Source: Nitrosomonas supralitoralis (GTDB lineage Bacteria; Pseudomonadota; Gammaproteobacteria; Burkholderiales; Nitrosomonadaceae). Taken from it: 64,000 bases of DNA. The DNA is taken from contig NZ_PXXU01000008.1 in assembly GCF_003011925.2 (NCBI RefSeq), positions 1-64,000 of the forward strand, read 5' to 3'. This document shows, piece after piece, positions 36,580 to 45,716 of this stretch (position 1 is its first letter; each line of letters begins with the position of its first letter). Position numbers and translations under genes: made by a program. The notes beneath the pieces are model-generated. The model saw only the letters and a list, made by a program, of their open reading frames with translations, searched no databases and was not told the origin of the DNA.

Positions 36580-36936
36580 ATGAAAGCTATTTCACCGCAT
36601 ATGCATGGTTATCTGGATTTTGTAACCGTCATTCTGTTTTTGCTGGCTCCAACCTTACTCGGTTTAGATCAGTTGCCAGCTTTTCTGGCATACGGTCTGG
36701 CCGTTGTTCATCTGATAGTGACATTGGCATCCGACTTTCCATTTGGTGTCATCAAAATTATTCCATTTACTGTTCATGGCTGGATTGAGCGCATTGTTGG
36801 TCCGACGTTAATTGTCGTGCCTTTTGTTTTAGGTTTTTCCAGCGATGAGACTGCACGGAATTTTTATATGGCAGTCGGTGTGGTAATTATAGTTATTGGG
36901 GTATTGACGGATTATAAGGGGCAAGCAAAGACTTAA
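36580..36936 (+). CDS. Small four-helix membrane protein (SPW-repeat-like)
   Basis: A 118-residue protein with four hydrophobic segments in two repeats. The first begins HMHGYLDFVTVILFLLAP and the second HGWIERIVGPTLIVVPF. The two halves are similar, as in SPW-repeat proteins, which this resembles without carrying an exact SPW motif. AGGAG lies eight bases before the ATG. It follows a Crp/Fnr-type regulator. No activity is known for the family. Confidence 0.65.
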   Translation: MKAISPHMHGYLDFVTVILFLLAPTLLGLDQLPAFLAYGLAVVHLIVTLASDFPFGVIKIIPFTVHGWIERIVGPTLIVVPFVLGFSSDETARNFYMAVGVVIIVIGVLTDYKGQAKT

Positions 36937-37033
36937 ATATTTTAGAAAATCAGGAAGTAATGATTTTGGATTTCTTGTACCGGATCACGCTAAAAACCTT
37001 AGGAAACAGACATTATAGCGTTTAGTTTTTAGC

Positions 37034-37062
37034 ATCATATTCAGCCATTGGCTGAATATGAT
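37034..37062. terminator. 13-bp hairpin between convergent genes
   Basis: ATCATATTCAGCC (37034-37046) and GGCTGAATATGAT (37050-37062) pair perfectly over 13 bp with a three-base loop. It sits between the convergent membrane-protein and lipoprotein genes and should stop transcription in both directions, although no long T run follows. Confidence 0.65.
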
Positions 37063-37073
37063 CAGTGCATTGT

Positions 37074-37409
37074 TTATTTGCTGCCGTCAATTTTTTCTTC
37101 TAATGTATCACCGGCTTCTTCAGCATTTTCTTCTAGCGTGTCGCCGACTTCTTCAATTTTTTCTGCAGTATTCTCGACGGCTTGATCTATTTCTTTGCCC
37201 GCTTGTTCAGCAGGTCCTTCGAAGGAACTTTCAATTTCATCCATTTTATCAGATGCTTCTTCAAGAACTTCATCAATGGTTTGTTTTCCACTATCAATGG
37301 ATTTATCGATTTCTTTACCTGCTTTCTCAGCAGTTCCTTCCTGTCCCGAGCAGCTTACTAACAATAAGGACAGAAAAACTATGAAAAGAGACAAAATTAT
37401 TTTGTTCAT
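37074..37409 (-). CDS. Small repetitive acidic lipoprotein
   Basis: A 111-residue lipoprotein with a signal peptide and lipobox LLVSC (Cys20). The mature part is a charged helical region with a duplicated unit: EGTAEKAGKEIDKSIDSG (24-41) and EGPAEQAGKEIDQAVENT (64-81), then EEAGDTLEE repeats. It resembles YtxH- or apolipoprotein-like stress proteins found near envelope genes. It is predicted to sit on a membrane as an extended amphipathic helix. Function is unknown. Confidence 0.8.
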   Translation of the reverse strand: MNKIILSLFIVFLSLLLVSCSGQEGTAEKAGKEIDKSIDSGKQTIDEVLEEASDKMDEIESSFEGPAEQAGKEIDQAVENTAEKIEEVGDTLEENAEEAGDTLEEKIDGSK

Positions 37410-38156
37410 GACGTACCTCGTTTACAAATGAATGGAGTGGCTTTTTGCAGCACCACTGAGAATATTTCTGAGTAATAGCGTAAATTCTTGTTGATTCAAT
37501 ATTCTAAATTATCTGGTTTATCCAGAGTTAATGCTAAAGAAATAAAGAACATTACTCAAGACATGGGTATGGTAACACTCATCACTCTTTTCAACAAATT
37601 TACCCGGCTTATAATAGTCAAGTAAAATCAAATAGATTTCCTCTGAGTTCTGCTGGAATCTTGTATGCAGAAGGTAAGATGCCACTTATTGGATTAATAA
37701 TATAACAAAGCTCATTAAGTGCGGACTTAATGTTTGTGCTACAGCTGTGTTGCGCTTTGTTTGAAAACAGTCGCAAGTTTGTAAGAGCACGCTCCATCTA
37801 CTGTTTTATCAGCAGATGCTCGCTTATCGAGTTAACTTAAGGTGCTAAAATTTCGTCCCGAACTCAGTTGCTTTATACCTTGTGCGCTCTCGTCGTTTTT
37901 TGAATATTTCGTGTGCTTTTGGAATATGAATCATTCCACTGACCCAAAGACTATGAGGCTCAGAACGAAAGTCCGAAAGTCGAGCATTCTCCAGGCTACT
38001 CGCAATACCGCGCAAGCTGGGTATAGGGTCGAATGAAAACAAAGAATTTTAACGAAATTGATTGATTGTATTTTCTTCTTTGTGCAAAGCGAAACTATGA
38101 AAATGATTTAAAAAAATAAGTTTCCTGGTTTGATTTGATGGTTTTCCGTTGCAAGC
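37410..38156. other. 750-base stretch without a recognisable gene
   Basis: Both strands show 60-65-codon open frames at 37842-38042, without ribosome binding sites or known motifs. I see no tRNA or repeat. It may contain decayed DNA, but nothing identifiable. Confidence 0.35.
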
Positions 38157-38528
38157 TTAATGACATCGATAAACATTTCCGATATGCATGATTTCCTTAT
38201 CAGCTCCGGGAATTTCATATTTACCGGAATTGTTGGAGTGGATGACATGCACATTATTTCCTCCCAGTTTCTTCGCTTCATTGATCAAATTGCTCCTGGC
38301 TCTGATCAGTCGGTTGGTATAAGACGTAGTGTCTTCTTCGATTTCGCTTTCTTTTGAGGATCCTTTTACCTTTCCGAGAAATTCGCAGCCATCAGGGCCA
38401 AATTTTCCGACCGTGATGATAACTTTTTCACTTTCCTCAGGCTGTGCTGAAACCTCAACGCAGCCAATGACGATTGCGAACACCAATAATTGGATGATTA
38501 ATTTATATGATAGTTTTGGAAAACACAT
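38157..38528 (-). CDS. DUF4156-like exported protein
   Basis: A 123-residue protein with a signal (LIIQLLVFAIVIGC, either a lipobox ending at Cys23 or a cleaved signal ending near VSA). The C-terminal part, CEFLGKVKG then LINEAKKLGGNNVHV and GNVYRC, has the pattern of DUF4156 lipoproteins, including the paired cysteines. AGGAG lies six bases before the ATG. These proteins are envelope-associated with no assigned role. Confidence 0.6.
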   Translation of the reverse strand: MCFPKLSYKLIIQLLVFAIVIGCVEVSAQPEESEKVIITVGKFGPDGCEFLGKVKGSSKESEIEEDTTSYTNRLIRARSNLINEAKKLGGNNVHVIHSNNSGKYEIPGADKEIMHIGNVYRCH

Positions 38529-38739
38529 GAGTTACTCCTAATGCCTAATTGCATCACTAAATTCAAGATAGCATAAAAAAGCGCGATATTATCTGTCAAT
38601 ATTATCGGATCATGATGAAAATTTCAGAATTTTAGAAATCGATGCAGTGGAAAAAGGCTACTCCCGTTTCTTTTTAATTTAAAAATGGATAGATCTCAAA
38701 GCTTTATTGGATTTTAAGCAATTTACAGGAGGCGTGACG

Positions 38740-39312
38740 TTGGACATTATTATCTATATTTCTATGGCAGGAATGACTATTGTTTTTATCTACGGTGTCA
38801 TGCTCTATAACAGCTTAGTGGATATCAAACATTCAGTATCGCAAGCTTGGTCGAACATTGATATTCTTTTGAAACAGCGTCACGATGAACTTCCCAAACT
38901 GGTTGAAACTTGCAAGCAATATATGGGTTTTGAACAGGAAACACTCAAGCAGGTGATTGCGGCACGGTCCCAGGTGGCTACCGCACGGGAGTCGGGTAAT
39001 ATCGGTGCATTGGGTGCTGCGGAAAGTAGCTTGCGAATTGGATTGGGCAATCTTTTTGCCGTTGCAGAAGACTATCCGGAATTGAAAGCCAGTGAAAAAT
39101 TTCAACATTTGCAAGCGCGCATTACCGGGCTGGAAAACAGCATCGCAGATCGTCGTGAGTTCTATAATGAAGCGGTCAAAATTTATAATGTGCGGATTGA
39201 GCAATTTCCGGATATCATCGTCGCTCATTGGTTTAAATTCAAATCACGTGATTTGCTGGAATTCAGTGAGGCCGATAAACAGGATGTCAATATCGGTAAA
39301 TTGTTCGGTTAA
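38740..39312 (+). CDS. lemA: LemA-family membrane protein
   Basis: A 190-residue LemA protein with one N-terminal transmembrane helix (IIIYISMAGMTIVFIYGVML) followed by a coiled-coil cytosolic or periplasmic bundle (NSLVDIKHSVSQAWSNIDILLKQRHDELPKL, then the conserved YPELKASEKFQHL and ADRREFYNEAVKIYN). The TTG at 38740 has a perfect AGGAGG seven bases before it, so I prefer it to an in-frame TTG at 38707. The GIDE-domain gene starts 15 bases after the stop, a known neighbour pairing. The molecular role is not known. Confidence 0.92.
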   Translation: MDIIIYISMAGMTIVFIYGVMLYNSLVDIKHSVSQAWSNIDILLKQRHDELPKLVETCKQYMGFEQETLKQVIAARSQVATARESGNIGALGAAESSLRIGLGNLFAVAEDYPELKASEKFQHLQARITGLENSIADRREFYNEAVKIYNVRIEQFPDIIVAHWFKFKSRDLLEFSEADKQDVNIGKLFG

Positions 39313-39327
39313 TATATTATTTCCAGC

Positions 39328-40257
39328 ATGACACCCTTGCCAATAGAATTTACATCCGAAGAATTCCAATTTACGCTGAATGTCTCGATACTGGTGGCGT
39401 TGCTCAGTTTCTATTTCTTTGCTCGCAATTGGAAACGGTTGCGGATCATCGAGAATACGCCGACTGCTAAGCTACGTTCCGCACACCAGGGTTATATTGA
39501 ACTGGAGGGCAAAGGGCAATTGGTTGATGATCAACGCATATATGCGCCGCTATCAAATCATCCCTGCCTTTGGTATCGCAGCCAAATCGAACAGCAGGAA
39601 TCTTTTGTCGAAAATAACCGTACGCAAACTCGCTGGAACGTTGTGTACAAATCTACCAGCGATCACCGATTCAAACTAACAGATGGCGTAAACAGTTGTT
39701 ATGTGGACCCAAACGGTGCGGAAGTCAGTGGCGATGAAAAATTGGTATGGTACGGCAATACCGAATGGCCCGCTCGCACCCAAATATTGGAAAGTCAGTC
39801 GATCGTTCATGCGATGACCAACGGCTATCGCTACACTGAATGGTTGGTGTTGCCAGGTCAATCACTATATATATTGGGGCAATTCAGTACCTGGTCTGCT
39901 GCGACGCAAAAATCAGTTCGAGATGTAATGATCAATCTGATCAATGATTGGAAACAAGATCAACTGTCGCTACAGGAGCGATTCGATACCAATCAGGATG
40001 GTAATATTGATCAGGAAGAATGGGAGGCTGCACGTCAGGAAGCGAGGTCCGAAGCACAGCGAATTCACAATCAGCTCGCTTTAGAGCCGGATACCAATAT
40101 CATTGCTAAGTCGAATAATTCGGCACAGCCTTTTATTATTTCAGTATATCCTCAAGCGCTATTGGTGCGGAAATACCGCAATAATGCTTGTATCGCTTTG
40201 GCAGCATGCTTATTATCTATCTGCATAGCCGTATGGTTATGGCATGTGCACGAATAA
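39328..40257 (+). CDS. GIDE-domain membrane protein with an EF-hand loop
   Basis: A 309-residue protein with transmembrane segments at both ends (about 15-35 and 285-305) and a GIDE domain between (about 60-190: AHQGYIELEGKGQL, PLSNHPCLWYRS, DPNGAEVSG). GIDE domains occur in mitochondrial MAPL/MUL1 and in bacterial LemA partners. An EF-hand calcium loop, DTNQDGNIDQEEW (near residue 226), lies in the C-terminal part with all usual ligand positions. This addition is uncommon for the family as I know it. It is coupled with lemA and probably acts with it in the envelope. Confidence 0.78.
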   Translation: MTPLPIEFTSEEFQFTLNVSILVALLSFYFFARNWKRLRIIENTPTAKLRSAHQGYIELEGKGQLVDDQRIYAPLSNHPCLWYRSQIEQQESFVENNRTQTRWNVVYKSTSDHRFKLTDGVNSCYVDPNGAEVSGDEKLVWYGNTEWPARTQILESQSIVHAMTNGYRYTEWLVLPGQSLYILGQFSTWSAATQKSVRDVMINLINDWKQDQLSLQERFDTNQDGNIDQEEWEAARQEARSEAQRIHNQLALEPDTNIIAKSNNSAQPFIISVYPQALLVRKYRNNACIALAACLLSICIAVWLWHVHE

Positions 40258-40357
40258 CAATCCGAGATAAGCCCATTGAAACTTGCACATGATCATTTAG
40301 TTTCAGAATTCTTTCAATGAGATTCTATGTGATGCTCATCGGTCATTCTGAGAACTT

Positions 40358-41851
40358 TTAGCGCCAGAATAATTTGGATCGCGCCAGTCGTTGCCAAATT
40401 GCAGCGGGTAAATGAGCCCGTTGCGCAGCTGCAAATTCCAATACACCACTAAGTCGGCCAAGTGAGAAACCAAGCTTGACCGTTTTTCTCGGGAGCTTGT
40501 GGAGCAATTGCTGGCCGATAACCAGATCGTTGGTATATCCCAATTCATGCTGAAATGTCGATAAAGCGGCAATGAAATGATCAGCGCGTTTGTTGTAGAT
40601 CGGAGCGAAAGCATCCGCTATGTAACGCAACTTCTTGGCGGCAATGCGTGCCTTATGGCGCCGGCTGGAATCCAGTTTGACGAACCCATGGCAGCTCTTG
40701 CGCAGTTTCTGCCAGCGTTTATCGAGAACTGTCTTGGCCCATGTTTTTGTCTCCAGTTGTCGGGCATTAGTAGGTGCAGTAGATAAGAGGCTGCGGCCGA
40801 TATCAAGTATCAGTCGGGTAAATTCGGGCTTGCGCAATATCTCTTGCGATTGCTGGCGGGCAAGTGCGGCAGTGTCTTGCAATAAGGCGGATACTGTATC
40901 GTCAATGTTGACATCCTCCATGGGTGTTTCCAGAATCGACAGGATCTCCGGTAGAATTTCCTGCTGAAATACATCCCAATCTCGTGCTGTATTCAGTGCC
41001 TGCATCAACTGGCGCAGCGGCTGATCCCAATCGGGTATTGCCAGACCTAGTGATTCCGCCAATCGTGCACCAGTGTGCAAGCGGCGCAAGGCAACACGAA
41101 GCTGATGCAGGTATTCAGTGTCATGCGCATTCTCCAGAAAGCCTGGTACGTTGGCAGATAATTGCACCAGAGCAGCGTGCAGAATTGCATTCCAAGCTTC
41201 GCCAGCCGGCTGATTTTTTTCGATCATCGGGTGAATTGTCCTGATTGGAGCAGGAATCACTGCGCCGCTCAGAATGTAGCCACGTTCGGCTTTACTACGA
41301 GGCTCAATATGAAGTGGTACGTGTTCCAGCAATTGATTTGCCACATCGAAGAGAAACTCTGGCGTTCCTGATTTGAGTTCAATTTCCACTTCGCAAATGC
41401 TGCCGGAGATATCGCCGGCGTTGATTTTTCCGCTATCGAGAGCTACTTCGACTTGTGCTTGCTCGCTATCAATAAGCCAAGTGATACGTCGAAACTCGGT
41501 AGTAAATACCGGTGTGATGTGTTTGAGTTTGATGCCAGCGAGCAAATCCAAGGCTACTGGTGGCAATGCGGAGAAATCCGGATGTTTGCCGTCTATAACC
41601 GTTACTTCCCATTCCGGACGGCTTGTTAATGCACCAGCCGATTGTGATTCAGCTTTTAAGGTCTGAATCCATCGGTTATTAACATAGCGCAAGCGCAAAG
41701 CAATGCCACGTTGCATGAGATCAAATTTCGCGGTATCGAAATAAATGCTCAGCAATGGGTTCTGTTTCGCCGTAACTTTATTTAACAAGGGATGGCGTCG
41801 AAGCCGGGCCCGGTGACGCGAATGCAAGGCCAGTTTCAGTTCGATTTCCAT
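40358..41851 (-). CDS. CYTH-CHAD protein (inorganic triphosphatase type)
   Basis: A 497-residue two-domain protein. The N-terminal CYTH domain opens with the hallmark ExExK (MEIELKLAL) and has the basic and acidic strands that bind triphosphate. The C-terminal CHAD domain (about 210-495) is a helical bundle with many conserved His and Arg/Lys residues (LHQLRVALRRLHTGARL, RHKARIAAKKLRYIADAF), which binds polyphosphate. Similar E. coli YgiF hydrolyses tripolyphosphate. The gene follows ppk2 by 44 bases on the same strand, so the two probably form a polyphosphate unit. Confidence 0.92.
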   Translation of the reverse strand: MEIELKLALHSRHRARLRRHPLLNKVTAKQNPLLSIYFDTAKFDLMQRGIALRLRYVNNRWIQTLKAESQSAGALTSRPEWEVTVIDGKHPDFSALPPVALDLLAGIKLKHITPVFTTEFRRITWLIDSEQAQVEVALDSGKINAGDISGSICEVEIELKSGTPEFLFDVANQLLEHVPLHIEPRSKAERGYILSGAVIPAPIRTIHPMIEKNQPAGEAWNAILHAALVQLSANVPGFLENAHDTEYLHQLRVALRRLHTGARLAESLGLAIPDWDQPLRQLMQALNTARDWDVFQQEILPEILSILETPMEDVNIDDTVSALLQDTAALARQQSQEILRKPEFTRLILDIGRSLLSTAPTNARQLETKTWAKTVLDKRWQKLRKSCHGFVKLDSSRRHKARIAAKKLRYIADAFAPIYNKRADHFIAALSTFQHELGYTNDLVIGQQLLHKLPRKTVKLGFSLGRLSGVLEFAAAQRAHLPAAIWQRLARSKLFWR

Positions 41852-41895
41852 AACAGATTCCTTGTCTTGATTGCCATAAAGATGCTACAGCTGGA

Positions 41896-42714
41896 TTATT
41901 CAATCTTCAATGTATCAAAGTTGATGTGTGCAGGAGGCGGGGGCGTTTTCAACTTCATCTCCTCCAATGCTATGACAACGTGATCGGCGATGATCAAATT
42001 GCGAAACCATTTGTGGTTGGCTGGTACGATATGCCAGGGTGCAGACTCGATACTGGTGGCCGCCATCATGGTTTCGAATGCTTCAATATAGTTTCCCCAG
42101 AATTTTCGCTCTTCGAGATCTGCTTCACTGAATTTCCAGCGTTTCTGCGGATTGTTGATGCGCTCTTCCAATCGATTTTTCTGCTCATCTTTCGAAATAT
42201 GCAAAAAGAACTTCAATATCACCGTGCCACTTTCGGATAATAATTCCTCAAATTCCTTGATCTGATTAAACCGTTGCTTGATCACCTTGTCTGATAGCAA
42301 CCCATGCACTCGGGTAATCAACACGTCCTCGTAATGCGAACGATTGAAAATGCCAATCTGTCCTTTGGCAGGTGCTTTCTGATGCACGCGCCACAGAAAA
42401 TCATGACCAAGCTCTTCTGCAGAAGGTGTTTTGAACGTCACTACTTTGCATCCCTGCGGATTGACACCGGACATCACATGCTTGATCGTGCCATCCTTGC
42501 CGCTGGTATCCATTCCTTGCAATACAATCAGCAATGCCCGAGTGCTGTTGGCGTACAATCGTTCTTGCAGCTCGCTCAATTTGTCGATCAATTTTTTTGT
42601 AACCGCTTTGGATTTTTCCTTACCTTGCCTGTTTTTCTCGTAACTGCCCGTATCGTCAGGATCGCATTGTGATAATCTGATTTTGTTGCCAGGTTTTATT
42701 TGGTAGTTTTTCAT
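41896..42714 (-). CDS. ppk2: Polyphosphate kinase 2 family protein
   Basis: A 272-residue PPK2 enzyme that moves phosphate between polyphosphate and nucleotides. The Walker A motif is LQGMDTSGKDGTIKHV (near 66-81), the lid/Walker B part is FNRSHYEDVLITRVHG (near 123-138), and the arginine-rich segment RLEERINNPQKRWKFSE follows. The length fits single-domain class I or III PPK2s; which nucleotide is preferred cannot be read. It is first in a two-gene unit with the CYTH-CHAD protein. Confidence 0.93.
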   Translation of the reverse strand: MKNYQIKPGNKIRLSQCDPDDTGSYEKNRQGKEKSKAVTKKLIDKLSELQERLYANSTRALLIVLQGMDTSGKDGTIKHVMSGVNPQGCKVVTFKTPSAEELGHDFLWRVHQKAPAKGQIGIFNRSHYEDVLITRVHGLLSDKVIKQRFNQIKEFEELLSESGTVILKFFLHISKDEQKNRLEERINNPQKRWKFSEADLEERKFWGNYIEAFETMMAATSIESAPWHIVPANHKWFRNLIIADHVVIALEEMKLKTPPPPAHINFDTLKIE

Positions 42715-42789
42715 TTTAATTGATGAATTGCTTGAATCATGTTTTTATGAATGAAATTTCCTTCTTATTCATCTCGTCATCATCAGTTG

Positions 42790-43854
42790 TCAGGGTGTAA
42801 TAGCAACGGGCGAATTTGTTACTGGCATTTCATTTCCAGAATAAATTCCAATCCATGCAATGCCATCATTGCCGATAGTGCCTCGGAACATGCCTCTGGT
42901 GTTGAACCGCATCGAATAATGACCTTCTGCATTGAGAACGATCAGACCACCATCGCCGCCGATAGCGGCGATTTCTCTCAGCGCGTTATCGGCTGCTTCT
43001 GCGATGGGAGTGCGCAGTAAGTGAACCTGCGCTGCGGTGCTGAATGCAGCTGCAGTGCGAATGAACATTTCTCCGGTGCCGGTTGCGGATACCGCAACCG
43101 AACGGTTATCCGCATAGGTTCCGGCACCAATGATGGGGGAATCTCCAACACGTCCAAAACGTTTGTTGGTAAGACCGCCGGTTGATGTGCCGGCTGCAAG
43201 ATTGCCATAACGATCCAATGCGACAGCTCCGACCGTTCCACGTTTTTCGTCCTTGCCAGGTTGTGGTATGCCGAAATCGACATCATGATCAAGTAGCACG
43301 CGTTCTTCAGCAATCGCTTTTTGTAGTTGCTTCCAGCGGAATTCGGTATAAAAATAGGATGGATCGACAATTTCCAGCCCCTGTTCGGCCGCAAAGGTTT
43401 CGGCACCCTGGCCGATCAGCATGACATGCTCGCTTTGGGTCATCACCGCATGTGCGGCGCGAATCGGATTGCGAATTGTGGTGATAGCGGCAACGGCGCC
43501 TGCCATGCGTGTTGCACCATCCATGATCGATGCATCCAGTTCATTGCGTCCGGCATGGGTGAATACCGCACCTCTGCCCGCATTGAACAATGGTGAATCT
43601 TCCATCACTACAATTGCTGCGGACACAGCATCTATGCTGCTGCCGCCTGCCTTGAGTATGACATAACCCGCAGCTAGTGATTGTGCAAGCACTTGCGTAT
43701 ACGCTTGCTCGCGCTCCGCAGTCAGTTTGCTGCGCTCAATCGAGCCGGCACCACCGTGAATCACCAGGCGGATCGGCGGAGTGTCGGGCTGAGCCAAATT
43801 TGTTTGTAAAGTCATCAATAACAAAATCAGAATATAAAAGAGCGAGCGCATCAT
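42790..43854 (-). CDS. Isoaspartyl peptidase/L-asparaginase (Ntn-hydrolase), exported
   Basis: A 354-residue plant-type asparaginase precursor. It is made as one chain and cuts itself before Thr207 in RGTVGAVALD, which becomes the N-terminal nucleophile of the beta chain. Other family motifs are VIHGGAGSI at the start and TSTGGLTNKRFGRVGDSP after the cleavage site. A signal peptide (MMRSLFYILILLLMTLQTNLAQ) sends it to the periplasm, unlike E. coli IaaA, which is cytoplasmic. It should break isoaspartyl dipeptides or asparagine. Confidence 0.92.
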   Translation of the reverse strand: MMRSLFYILILLLMTLQTNLAQPDTPPIRLVIHGGAGSIERSKLTAEREQAYTQVLAQSLAAGYVILKAGGSSIDAVSAAIVVMEDSPLFNAGRGAVFTHAGRNELDASIMDGATRMAGAVAAITTIRNPIRAAHAVMTQSEHVMLIGQGAETFAAEQGLEIVDPSYFYTEFRWKQLQKAIAEERVLLDHDVDFGIPQPGKDEKRGTVGAVALDRYGNLAAGTSTGGLTNKRFGRVGDSPIIGAGTYADNRSVAVSATGTGEMFIRTAAAFSTAAQVHLLRTPIAEAADNALREIAAIGGDGGLIVLNAEGHYSMRFNTRGMFRGTIGNDGIAWIGIYSGNEMPVTNSPVAITP

Positions 43855-44163
43855 CGCGGTCTCTTCAAATTGATCGGTAAGTTTTATGCAGCTTGAATAT
43901 TGATGAAAATGTATTGAATCTTAGTCGAGCTGTCAAATGAAATACTGCAATTGATCGGAGCAAGCAGGCTTAGATTTGTCATTCGTTACCAAGCAGTGTA
44001 CGAAGATTCTCAATCAGATTTTTCCTTAGCGATAGTGTTTGTTTCACGCAATAGATAAAAAAGGGAGATTCCGCCAGTTATGCAGGTATGAGCCAAGGTG
44101 ATGAATAAGTTAGCTGAATTTTCTATGCCCTTATTCAGAAATTATAAAAAATATTGTGCCATT
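43855..44163. other. 309-base intergenic region
   Basis: No gene, hairpin or repeat stands out between the asparaginase gene and the LysM transpeptidase gene, both transcribed leftward. The promoter of the asparaginase gene should be here. Confidence 0.4.
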
Positions 44164-45342
44164 CTAACGAGTTTGTACTTCTTCTGTATTGGTCATTTCC
44201 ATGACAGCGGCGGCTGTTAATTGTCCTTCCATGTTACCGTCCCAGGTTGCATTGAATGGCAGTGTGTTTTGTACGCGTTTTGCGAGATCAAGGTAGGTTT
44301 GTAACGTCAACTCAGGCTGTGTGACTGGTGTCGCAATAGCACGTGGATTCTGAATGACCTCATCGAAGAGTACTGGGTTGATTTGAACCTGAGGTCGTGT
44401 GTCAAGTTTTGCTTTGGATGAAGAGCGTGCAGCAGTTAAAGAGTTTTTTAACAATATACTGTGATTACGCTTGTCGTCTTCCAAGACAGCGTAGCTCTGC
44501 AGATACAGCGTGTTATCGCGCCAACCAAGCATATGAGGCTGATTTACGACGCGAACCGGTGTGCCTATGGACACTTCGTTATAAATGAATGCGATATCTT
44601 CCGGATACATGCGTAGACAACCGTGGCTGCCGCGCAAGCCAACACTCGGTGGTTTGTCGGTACCATGAATGGCGTAACTTGGCCAAGCAAGTCTGAGCAC
44701 ATGAGCTCCCATTGGATTGTCGGGTCCCGGTGGAACGACGGCAGGGAGTGGATTGCCATTTTTGGCATATTCTTTCCGAATGGAAGGTGTTGGTATCCAA
44801 CTGGGATTTTCATTTTTGGCTGTGATCCGTGTCATACCTTCCGGAGTTTTCCACTCCACGCGTCCGATACCGACCGGATGCGTGATGACTCTTTGCGGAT
44901 CCCCACTTTTGGTTTTCGGAAAATAAAACAATCTCATTGCGGCGAGATTGATCACAATGCCTTCACGTGGGGCATCCGGCAAGACGAACTGGGTAGGGAT
45001 CACGATTTTTGTACCGGCTTTCGGTAGCCAGGGATCGACCTCGGGATTAGCACTGACGATTTCTTCATAACCCAAATTAAAACGCCGGGCGATGTCGGAA
45101 AGTGTGTCGTCCTTGTGGGCGGTAATGATTTGTAATTTACCCACCACATCTTCACGGGCAGAGTCGAAACTGTATTCATGGCTGGCGATCGGCATAGGCA
45201 ATGAACGAACTACTGGACTGACTAATTCTTTGGGTTGGGATAAAAATGATTGACAGCCGGTCAAAAAGAAAAGACTGCCGAGAAAGCCGTAGGTCAGAAT
45301 ATAATACAGCGATGGTGAAAGTGTTTTGGTTATACTGATCAT
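44164..45342 (-). CDS. LysM and YkuD L,D-transpeptidase lipoprotein
   Basis: A 392-residue envelope protein. A lipobox LTGC (Cys30 from this start) follows the signal, then a LysM domain (DTLSDIARRFNLGYEEIVSANPEVDPWLP), and then a YkuD transpeptidase domain with YAIHGTDKPPSVGLR and GSHGCLRMYPED, where Cys is the nucleophile. It is the ErfK/YbiS type that links peptidoglycan peptides or attaches Braun-type lipoproteins. The C-terminal 100 residues are not conserved in the family. I start at the ATG at 45342; GTG at 45351 is three codons upstream. Confidence 0.9.
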   Translation of the reverse strand: MISITKTLSPSLYYILTYGFLGSLFFLTGCQSFLSQPKELVSPVVRSLPMPIASHEYSFDSAREDVVGKLQIITAHKDDTLSDIARRFNLGYEEIVSANPEVDPWLPKAGTKIVIPTQFVLPDAPREGIVINLAAMRLFYFPKTKSGDPQRVITHPVGIGRVEWKTPEGMTRITAKNENPSWIPTPSIRKEYAKNGNPLPAVVPPGPDNPMGAHVLRLAWPSYAIHGTDKPPSVGLRGSHGCLRMYPEDIAFIYNEVSIGTPVRVVNQPHMLGWRDNTLYLQSYAVLEDDKRNHSILLKNSLTAARSSSKAKLDTRPQVQINPVLFDEVIQNPRAIATPVTQPELTLQTYLDLAKRVQNTLPFNATWDGNMEGQLTAAAVMEMTNTEEVQTR

Positions 45343-45716
45343 GAGGGTCACGAAACAATAGAGTCATCAATGGTACGCCAATTTACATGTTTTTTCTTCA
45401 TGGCTCAATAATTAGTGATCAATAGAATTCCATGGGTTAAGGGAACAGGCCAGTCTTGAAGACTAAAATATTTTCCGGATATTCGCAAACTACTAGCAAA
45501 GATAAGCGTATTGTTTTCGGCTGAATAACATAGAGAGCCACAGGAACTGCTATGAGTAGCGAGGTATAAACTCACGATATGACAGATTACCCAGCTTCTG
45601 ATTGCAAATGTTTCATACTTACCCACACTGATTTGACAGGATAACAAATGCATCAACAACCCGATTTATTTTTCAACGAAAATTCGGATATTAGCTAACA
45701 AACATCAGACAATTCT
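45343..45716. other. Intergenic region between divergent genes
   Basis: About 370 bases between the leftward transpeptidase and the rightward J-domain gene. An 84-codon leftward frame at 45405-45659 has no support from a ribosome binding site or motif. The promoters of both genes must lie here. Confidence 0.35.

Noticed and set aside
37842-38042. Opposed 64- and 65-residue frames on both strands
   Set aside because: Perfectly overlapping frames on both strands with no support for either.
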